Source: Asterionellopsis glacialis
Taxonomy: Eukaryota > Bacillariophyta > Plagiogrammaphyceae > Rhaphoneidales > Asterionellopsidaceae
Length of the DNA stretch: 12,872 bases
Assembly: GCA_014885115.2 (NCBI GenBank)
Contig: WKLE02002052.1
Coordinates: 5,379 to 18,250, forward strand
Direction of reading: 5' to 3'
This document shows, piece after piece, positions 7,653-12,872 of this stretch. The notes under the pieces were generated by a model, which saw nothing but the letters and a program-made list of their open reading frames with translations, had not been told where the DNA came from and did no database searches. Each line of letters begins with the position of its first letter. Position 1 is the first letter of the stretch. A program made the translations under genes and the position numbers.

Positions 7653-7685
7653 ACACATTTTTTTAATGTGTTTAAAAAAATGTGT
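7653..7685. repeat. T7/A7 hairpin
   Basis: A perfect 12-bp inverted repeat: ACACATTTTTTT (7653-7664) and AAAAAAATGTGT (7674-7685) around a 9-nt loop. It lies 19 bp from the palindrome cluster and about 50 bp upstream of the candidate small gene at 7734. It may be the end of the same foldback-rich element or a promoter feature. Confidence 0.7.
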
Positions 7686-7733
7686 TAAAAAACTGTAGGT
7701 CCTATTTGTATAATATATTATTAAATATACGTA

Positions 7734-7993
7734 ATGAGTATGAACATCAGTAATAGCTCTTCCAAGCCAAAAAACAGTATTCAGAAAGTCAAGGTAAGTG
7801 GTTCAGTACAAAGGAGGATGTGCTAATATCCAATTTTATCATTTATCACCATCATTATTACTTTTACCACTACTACTAGGTTCTAAAAACTACGGAATGC
7901 GACCATCGATATATCAGATTTTATGTGATTTTTACGAATATTCAATCACACAGATCGAAGAACAATTGTTCCTTCCGTGGAATCGAAGAATAA
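7734..7993 (+). CDS. Candidate small two-exon gene with a textbook intron
   Basis: Proposed as join(7734..7793, 7880..7993), 57 aa. Exon 1 starts at ATG 7734 (second ATG at 7740) and encodes a Ser/Lys-rich start, MSMNISNSSSKPKNSIQKVK. It ends AAG|GTAAGTG, an ideal donor. The 86-nt intron has a GCTAAT branch-like site (7822-7827), a pyrimidine-rich tail and acceptor ACTAG|G at 7879. Phase 0 is kept and exon 2 runs 37 codons (VLKTTECDHRYIRFYVIFTN…) to TAA 7991-7993. An AT-rich TATA-like tract lies just upstream (7708-7730). No family recognised; it may be part of a longer transcript or a non-coding RNA with one intron. Confidence 0.35.
7794..7879 (+). other. Predicted spliceosomal intron, 86 nt
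   Basis: Donor AAG|GTAAGTG at 7791-7800, branch-like CTAAT at 7823-7827, and a C/T-rich tail ending in ACTAG at 7879. All the signals fall at normal spacing, which makes this the most intron-like stretch outside the large genes. Confidence 0.5.
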
Positions 7994-8038
7994 AATCAGT
8001 ATCCGCCAATCGTCTTTTGAAATCCATTCTATTGAACT

Positions 8039-8464
8039 GTACCACGTACAGTACCTTGAAATTGTACTTTACACCTGTACTGAAGCTGTACTCTTCCAAT
8101 GTACAGTACCATGTATATGCTTTTTATTTAGTATCTATGTACAGTCAAAAAGGTGTTTTTGGTTTAACAAAAGTACCTTCAAAATAACGTAACTGAAAAC
8201 AACGGAGGACTTAAATATCATGTTCTCCATGTACAAAAGGTTATCAAGTACCTACAGTACGTCTTGGGCGAGGCCGGAGTAGAACGGGACCCAACAGAGT
8301 AGTCTAGGTCCTATTTACCAGGTAGTCCTATTATATTTAACAAGACTGCTCCCCAGCAAGATCTTGGAAAGTACGACGTACGAATAGCAGACTTACGAGT
8401 TCACTCAAACCAAAATCAGAAATCATATCCGCTCAATCCGAAGCACGCACGGTACACAACGTAC
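8039..8464. promoter_or_regulatory. Dense cluster of GTAC palindromes upstream of the E1-rhodanese gene
   Basis: The self-palindromic tetramer GTAC occurs 17 times, at 8039, 8046, 8051, 8064, 8077, 8088, 8101, 8106, 8139, 8173, 8231, 8248, 8257, 8371, 8378, 8452 and 8461. Eight fall within 8039-8109. Random expectation for 426 bp is about one or two. Several are in the context TGTAC or AGTACC, and GTACNGTAC pairs occur at 8046-8054 (ACGTACAGTAC) and 8101-8109. It ends 235 bp before the ATG at 8699. A transcription factor array is possible. Confidence 0.55.
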
Positions 8465-8698
8465 ATCACACATCAACTTGTCTGTTGTGGAGGACTACTG
8501 GTAGACTCCAGAGAGAGGACTACCTTTCATCTCCAATCAACATCAGTGACATAAAGATTCGCTCCATAAAGAAGGAGTCGGTCTTCCTATGGATTTTTGA
8601 GTTCTATAACTCTACCAACTTTATTCGTCGCGTTGTCGACGGACCAATCTATACTCTCTCTAGATAGAAAGGTAATCGCAATAGAAAAAAAAATCAAA

Positions 8699-10138
8699 AT
8701 GAGAATCTTTGTCGTCGTATCACTATTTTACATGACAACAATTCTGTTTCATCATGAAATATCTACCACGGCATTCATATTGCCAGCAGTAGGAAATCAA
8801 AATTACAAACGAACTTTTCTACCAACAACGACTATTCATGAATCTCTGAAAAGGAGTCATAATAAGAATGGTGTTATTTCAATGGTCAGCGACGACAATA
8901 ATTTAAGCAATCAAGAGATTGCAAGATACTCACGTCATTTGGTATTATCGGATGTAGGTGTGAAAGGACAGAATGCCTTAAAGGATGCATCTGTATTGGT
9001 CATTGGTGCGGGGGGATTGGGTTCTCCCTGTCTTTTGTATTTGGCTGCTGCTGGTGTAGGCCATGTTGGTATTGTAGATGGTGATACTGTAGATGAATCT
9101 AATTTACAACGACAAATCATTCATGGGACATCAACTGTTGGAGTTTCCAAGTGTAAATCAGCTGAAAAACGTATCCATGACATTAATCCACATGTGAATG
9201 TACGTCTATATGAAGAAGAACTTACCTCTCAAACTGCCATGAGAATTTTTGGAGAAGGATTTTCACCTGACAAACCCAAATGGGATGTTGTTATTGACGG
9301 GAGTGATAACTTCCCAACCAAGTACTTGATTAATGATGCTTGTGATATTCATGGTATAACATGGGTATATTCAGCTATTTTGGCATTTGAGGGACAATTA
9401 TCAGTGTTTAATTTGGACGGTGAAGGACCGACATATCGAGATTTACTCCCCACACCTCCACCCCCGGGTGATGTTCCAAGTTGTGCCGAGGGTGGTGTGT
9501 TAGGTGTTTTACCTGGTACCATGGGTTGTTTACAGGCAACAGAGGCCGTAAAAATCATCCTCGGAAGAAGAGAGGGATTATTGAGTGGTCGTGTCCTTGT
9601 ATTTGATGCACTTGCTATGAAGTTTAGTGAAATTGGATTATGTAAGCAAAAGGATCGCGAAGCAATCACAGATTTGATTGATTATCAAGGTTTTTGCGCT
9701 GGACCAAAGGCACCACCATCAACTCCAAAAGCTGAAGCAACTCCCAAAGAAGGAGGCGGAGGACGTACTATGGATGAGGCTGAAGATGCTGTTGAAAGCA
9801 CAGCATCCGAGGCAGTCTTCCACAGTATTGGTCCTCAAGAATGTCTCTCCAAACTTTCGAATGGTTGGTCACCTTGGGTCTTAGATGTACGTCTTCAAAC
9901 AGAACATGATATTGTAGCTCTTCCATTTACGGATGAAGTTGCGCCTCATCGCACAGTCAAGATTGAAAATGTCCCCACAAAGGGGGATATTCTAGTATAT
10001 TGTAAGGCTGGTGTTCGTGGTAAGAAAGCTTGCAATCGATTGATTGGTCTGGGTATTGATCCTGATCGTTTGTACAATCTTGATGGAGGTATTATGAAAT
10101 GGCAAAAAGAAGTCGACCCTAGCATGCCACGCTACTAA
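8699..10138 (+). CDS. MoeZ/Uba4-type E1-like adenylyltransferase with C-terminal rhodanese, plastid-type presequence
   Basis: 479 aa from ATG 8699 (context TCAAAATG); the frame opens 34 codons earlier only at a TTG. Residues 1-26 form a signal peptide ending STTAF|ILP, like the ASAFAP motif of diatom plastid preproteins. E1 domain (about 70-345): nucleotide loop GAGGLGSP (103-110), DGDTVDESNLQRQ (127-139), conserved Cys262 in PSCAEGG. Rhodanese domain (about 380-479): active-site loop CKAGVRG with Cys435. These enzymes adenylate the C-terminal Gly of a ubiquitin-like sulfur carrier (MoaD, ThiS or Urm1) and then hand over sulfur. The four Cys that bind zinc in human MOCS3 and E. coli MoeB are absent: YRDLLP replaces CYRCLFP and no later CxxC exists. 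This matches the bacterial MoeZ/cyanobacterial form as I recall it. Tail to tail with the phosphatase gene, 161 bp apart. Confidence 0.9.
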   Translation: MRIFVVVSLFYMTTILFHHEISTTAFILPAVGNQNYKRTFLPTTTIHESLKRSHNKNGVISMVSDDNNLSNQEIARYSRHLVLSDVGVKGQNALKDASVLVIGAGGLGSPCLLYLAAAGVGHVGIVDGDTVDESNLQRQIIHGTSTVGVSKCKSAEKRIHDINPHVNVRLYEEELTSQTAMRIFGEGFSPDKPKWDVVIDGSDNFPTKYLINDACDIHGITWVYSAILAFEGQLSVFNLDGEGPTYRDLLPTPPPPGDVPSCAEGGVLGVLPGTMGCLQATEAVKIILGRREGLLSGRVLVFDALAMKFSEIGLCKQKDREAITDLIDYQGFCAGPKAPPSTPKAEATPKEGGGGRTMDEAEDAVESTASEAVFHSIGPQECLSKLSNGWSPWVLDVRLQTEHDIVALPFTDEVAPHRTVKIENVPTKGDILVYCKAGVRGKKACNRLIGLGIDPDRLYNLDGGIMKWQKEVDPSMPRY

Positions 10139-10299
10139 AAAGAAACGTAAAACGCTACAACTGTAGAGAGCAGTCTCTCTCTATATATGAAATGGAATGC
10201 AAGACGAGCTTTACATTGATAGTTTGAACTAAGATATTGATTATAGAGAAAAAAATTCATTCGCTGAGCCTAACAGTCTTACCATCCTTTTTCTAACAT
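10139..10299. other. Shared 3' intergenic region of two convergent genes
   Basis: 161 bp between convergent stop codons. It holds a small hairpin, TAGAGAG (10164-10170) with CTCTCTA (10177-10183), and A-rich tracts. The two transcripts probably end here or overlap slightly. Confidence 0.4.
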
Positions 10300-11175
10300 T
10301 TAAAAGAAACGATTAGCACCCTCCAACGTATCATACCCATAAACATCAATACCAACCACATCTCCCAATGTTTGTGGGAATGCTTCAAGTGCCACATTGA
10401 ACATTTGTTGTGTAACACCATCGGGTGTATAGGCAACAGTAACACCGAGCTTTGCAACTTCACGACAATTACCTGATTCATTATCAAAGAATAACATATC
10501 TTCTAATTTGATACCAGTTTGTTTGGATATACGTTGAAAATGTTGTACTTTGGAATCATGGGCAATCTCAATAGGTCCACCCTTGAAAACATCTGATAAT
10601 GTTGCCGACTGTGACGTAGTAGCTTGTTCCTCCTCACCGTTATCTACATGTAATTCAAATTTTGTCAATAGTTCTCGGGCCCATGTTGGTTCATCTGTAC
10701 GACTACTAATACCCACAAGTACATTATCCCATTTGGATTCATAATGTAATTGTCTCATTACTTGACGTACATCACCTAACAAATACACAGGTTCATTCCC
10801 ACAGGTTAATAATTGTCCAACATTCTCAGGATCAGAACGGAAGGGTGCCCCACGTCCACCTGAATAATACAAAATTTCATACATTTCTGGACGCCACAAA
10901 CATCCATCTAAATCAAATACAATTACTTTTGGTTTGGTATTCGTATCATTATTAGTTAGTTCCTTTTCTTCTTCATTATTGCTCTCACTGCGACTACTAC
11001 TACTACTACTACTACTACTTGTCATCATCTTGGCAGTTTCTGTGCTTGTACAAGAACTTATTTTGTAATGTTTTTTTGAAAATGCAATTTGTCGTTGATT
11101 GGTAATAAAAGCATTGACAGACGCCAATAAAAGGAATAGAAAGAGTACTGTCGACTTGCTGTTGGTCTGTAACAT
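10300..11175 (-). CDS. MDP-1-type HAD phosphatase with plastid-type presequence
   Basis: 291 aa from ATG 11173-11175; an upstream TTG in frame is ignored. Residues 1-23 are a signal peptide (TVLFLFLLLASVNA) followed by Phe, an ASAFAP-like cleavage site, then a basic, hydroxylated stretch. A Ser-run linker (about 53-62) and acidic spacer lead to the phosphatase domain (about 80-265). HAD motifs: I FDLDGCLW with nucleophile Asp88 and Asp90, II SSRT (157-160), Lys209, and III FFDNES with Asp231. The DLDxxLW form and FFDNExxN mark the magnesium-dependent phosphatase-1 family, usually 160-180 aa. Inserts (about 100-130 and 180-198) and the presequence explain the extra length. Physiological substrate unclear; protein phosphotyrosine and sugar-amine phosphates have been suggested for the family. 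Confidence 0.85.
   Translation of the reverse strand: MLQTNSKSTVLFLFLLLASVNAFITNQRQIAFSKKHYKISSCTSTETAKMMTSSSSSSSSSRSESNNEEEKELTNNDTNTKPKVIVFDLDGCLWRPEMYEILYYSGGRGAPFRSDPENVGQLLTCGNEPVYLLGDVRQVMRQLHYESKWDNVLVGISSRTDEPTWARELLTKFELHVDNGEEEQATTSQSATLSDVFKGGPIEIAHDSKVQHFQRISKQTGIKLEDMLFFDNESGNCREVAKLGVTVAYTPDGVTQQMFNVALEAFPQTLGDVVGIDVYGYDTLEGANRFF
10993..11019. repeat. ACT/AGT trinucleotide microsatellite coding poly-Ser
   Basis: Nine ACT repeats on the plus strand, read as AGT serine codons in the phosphatase gene on the minus strand. They form the Ser linker between presequence and catalytic domain. Confidence 0.85.
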
Positions 11176-11743
11176 CTTCTTTATTGACAAAACACCGTGA
11201 GAAAGGATAAAGATCTTCCAGTGCAGTCAATAAGGAGGAGAAATACAGAAGAATGCGAAGTTCTTCTAGCTACGGTATCCGTTTGGTTGTGTTGAAGTGT
11301 GATTCTAGAGATGATTGATATTGAAAAATATCTCCCCTCATCTTTTTGTTCCTCCCATCTCCCGCCCGTCGATTAAAAAAAGAAAATGTGACATATGGAC
11401 GGATGACGTGTTGATAGATTTTGGTAAAATTACAAAAATGAAATAATATTATGTTTCTAAAAATAAATAAATAAATAAATATGAAGAAAAATAGTTATTT
11501 TCCAAACCACTATTACAGCACTACCTAATACTGAAATTCCTCCCTCCAATGCACACACATCTCTGAAAGTTGAGCCTCTTGTGGAGCCACTCATGGACGA
11601 CGGCGGCGTCAAGACACCAACATAAATCTTATTTGGCACGGCGACCAAGACGACCAAGACAACTATACTTGTGTACGAAAGAAAGGAATTTGACGGACAG
11701 CAGTCGAAGCGCACACTCTTTGCTTTTAGGTAACCTTTCCACC
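11176..11743. promoter_or_regulatory. Divergent promoter region between the phosphatase and the last gene
   Basis: 568 bp between divergent ATGs. TGACGTG at 11404-11410 is a bZIP/CRE-like site. An AAAT microsatellite occupies 11459-11480. A G/C-richer leader (11585-11660) precedes the plus-strand gene. TGCTTTTAG|GTAACC (11721-11736) could be either a splice acceptor or a donor just before the ATG, so a leader intron is possible. Confidence 0.4.
11459..11480. repeat. AAAT tetranucleotide microsatellite
   Basis: Five AAAT units in tandem in the divergent intergenic region. A simple repeat with no evident function. Confidence 0.85.
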
Positions 11744-12775
11744 ATGAAAGCAAAAACAATCATGACAACAACAAGGACAGACTCAGAGTCAATGGCGGAC
11801 GAAACACCAACAACATCTCCATTACGAGAAGAACGAAAAAACAATTCGCTGTCTCCCCAAAATAACAATGATATTACACATAGTTCTACTACTTTGGCTC
11901 CACCAACCAAGACAAGAAGAACTATACCAGCTGCTTCTGCTCCTTTACCACTGGGATGGACACAAGTAAAACGAAAACGTAAACGTTCAACATCTAAAAA
12001 AAATGTCAATAATAATGACACTGACTTTATGGAATGGTGTTGTGATGATCCTTCCTGTCGTAGACCTTCCAATAATATTATGCACAATGAAACTTTGACA
12101 GATGATACAACGACTCCTTCCGAACCATCCACTACTACTACTACTGTGTGGAAGGGACAAGCCATCATTTGTTTACATGAAATGGATTCCTCATGGTTTC
12201 AAGGGTACTTTTTACCAGACTCCAGTACAAAACCATGGGGATTATTAGGTGTACAAGAAGAAATAGATGAATGTTTAGAATGTGCCGATGGTGGATATAA
12301 ACAAATTACATTATCCATCTTTCCTCCTGCATCTGCAAATTCTAAAACCAACCATGACCAAGACCAAACAAGAACAACAAGAACAACAACACAACAAAGA
12401 CGAAAGAAACAATCCTGGAAACATGTCGAATGGACTGGTGGAGATATGATGACATTGAAATCTACTACTAATACTACCAAGAGTAGCAAAGAAATAGAAT
12501 TGCATACAGAACAAATGTTTACAGGATCAAGAGCTGTTCCGTATGTGAATCGATACTTTTTATCCATTGTGGAAAAGTTACGGAAAGCCACAATCGACGG
12601 CAACAACAACGACAAGGATGATGATAGTGATGACAGTAATAGTCGTGATTCCTCTACGAGTAATAAAGCTTCATTGGGTGTTTTAGATTTGATTCCTGAT
12701 GTGGCCATTTTGACTGGTCCAATGACTATAATGCTCCCCAAAAACAGCAATGATGATGCACCAGAGAACCAGTAA
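11744..12775 (+). CDS. Unrecognised low-complexity-rich, probably nuclear protein
   Basis: 343 aa from ATG 11744 (ACCATGA, an excellent context). The frame stays open for 58 codons upstream without another ATG. Ordered-looking blocks alternate with Thr/Ser/Asn-rich spacers. Visible features: LGWTQVKRKRKR (70-81), a bipartite-like basic stretch continuing SKK that could be a nuclear signal; a Cys cluster CCDDPSC (99-105); a compact block VWKGQAIICLHEMDSSWFQG… (135-193) with many aromatic and aliphatic residues and ECLEC; a second block WKHVEWTGGDMM… (225-282) ending in VNRYFLSIVEKLRK; an Asp/Ser acidic run (288-302); and a hydrophobic C-terminal block VLDLIPDVAILTG (311-323). I recognise no family. 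The conserved core may be a lineage-specific domain. Divergent from the phosphatase. Confidence 0.72.
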   Translation: MKAKTIMTTTRTDSESMADETPTTSPLREERKNNSLSPQNNNDITHSSTTLAPPTKTRRTIPAASAPLPLGWTQVKRKRKRSTSKKNVNNNDTDFMEWCCDDPSCRRPSNNIMHNETLTDDTTTPSEPSTTTTTVWKGQAIICLHEMDSSWFQGYFLPDSSTKPWGLLGVQEEIDECLECADGGYKQITLSIFPPASANSKTNHDQDQTRTTRTTTQQRRKKQSWKHVEWTGGDMMTLKSTTNTTKSSKEIELHTEQMFTGSRAVPYVNRYFLSIVEKLRKATIDGNNNDKDDDSDDSNSRDSSTSNKASLGVLDLIPDVAILTGPMTIMLPKNSNDDAPENQ

Positions 12776-12872
12776 TTTGTTGCCACAAGAGTGTACTACA
12801 TATTCAAAATTAGATTTAATCTCCATTTTGTTACAAAAAGAACGTTTGCTTTGTAAGCAGCATGAATCCTAT
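12776..12872 (+). other. 3' flank of the last gene
   Basis: 97 bp after the stop codon with no gene visible. It is AT-rich and presumably carries the 3' UTR. The window ends before any further feature can be read. Confidence 0.4.

Larger units (their letters stand above)
7296..8698. promoter_or_regulatory. 1.4 kb divergent intergenic region with palindromes and GTAC cluster
   Basis: Lies between the divergent starts of the PLA2-like gene (7295, -) and the E1-rhodanese gene (8699, +). In order it holds a palindrome cluster (7507-7634), a T7/A7 hairpin (7653-7685), an AT-rich TATA-like tract (7708-7730), a candidate small two-exon gene (7734-7993), 17 GTAC tetramers (8039-8464), and a leader up to 8698. 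Unspliced frames of up to 129 codons here begin only at GTG or TTG and are not convincing. Confidence 0.5.

Noticed and set aside
7810..7818. AAGGAGGATG resembling a bacterial ribosome binding site
   Set aside because: The window is eukaryotic nuclear DNA with introns and presequences; Shine-Dalgarno logic does not apply.
7798..8187. 129-codon plus-strand open frame with a Leu-rich start
   Set aside because: It begins at GTG inside the predicted 86-nt intron and has no ATG early on; its Leu-rich part is the intron's pyrimidine tail.
11629..12786. Two long minus-strand frames (179 and 195 codons) opposite the last gene
   Set aside because: Val/Ser/Leu-rich composition is what antisense of Thr/Asn/Asp codons gives; the plus-strand frame has the better start context and protein-like blocks.
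1..12872. CRISPR arrays, phage or bacterial defence systems, transposase genes
   Set aside because: None seen: no regularly spaced repeats and no transposase, integrase or reverse-transcriptase motifs on either strand.

Overview
The window looks like nuclear DNA of a photosynthetic stramenopile, most likely a diatom. It is AT-rich and its genes are mostly single-exon with AAAATG-like start contexts. Short GT-AG introns are visible between the large genes. Two unrelated enzymes (8699-10138 and 10300-11175) begin with a signal peptide whose cleavage region resembles the ASAFAP motif of diatom plastid-targeted proteins (…STTAF and …SVNAF). Species and lineage are inferences; no marker gene is present.

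Layout. (1) 302-4074: two single-pass type II membrane proteins of one sulfotransferase-like family stand tail to tail (302-1954 +, 2746-4074 -). They are diverged paralogues and probably Golgi carbohydrate sulfotransferases. The 0.8 kb between them holds a 3' hairpin and a candidate two-exon small secreted protein on the + strand. (2) 4075-6584: a small two-helix membrane protein (4948-5361 +), probably with an intron in its leader, then about 1.2 kb with only a weak spliced-gene candidate. (3) 6585-7295 (-): a secreted protein joining a transthyretin-like domain to a phospholipase A2-type domain with a CDNHDLC active-site signature. (4) 7296-8698: an unusual intergenic region with a cluster of three related palindromes built on CTAAC-SS-GTTAG, a T7/A7 hairpin, a candidate small two-exon gene, and a dense cluster of the palindrome GTAC in front of the next gene. 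(5) 8699-11175: a MoeZ/Uba4-type E1-rhodanese (+) tail to tail with an MDP-1-type HAD phosphatase (-), both with plastid-type presequences. (6) 11744-12775 (+): an unrecognised, low-complexity-rich, probably nuclear protein.

How the genes may work together. No operon logic applies in this kind of genome. The sulfotransferase pair points to sulfated glycan synthesis in the secretory pathway. The E1-rhodanese would activate a ubiquitin-like sulfur carrier (ThiS/MoaD/Urm1 type), probably in the plastid. The phosphatase next to it may share that compartment. The PLA2-like protein is secreted.

For five genes the open frame extends 5' of the first ATG. I placed each start at the first in-frame ATG, which in every case precedes the expected targeting or membrane segment or has a good start context. 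All homology calls are from motif recognition by eye; no search was run.
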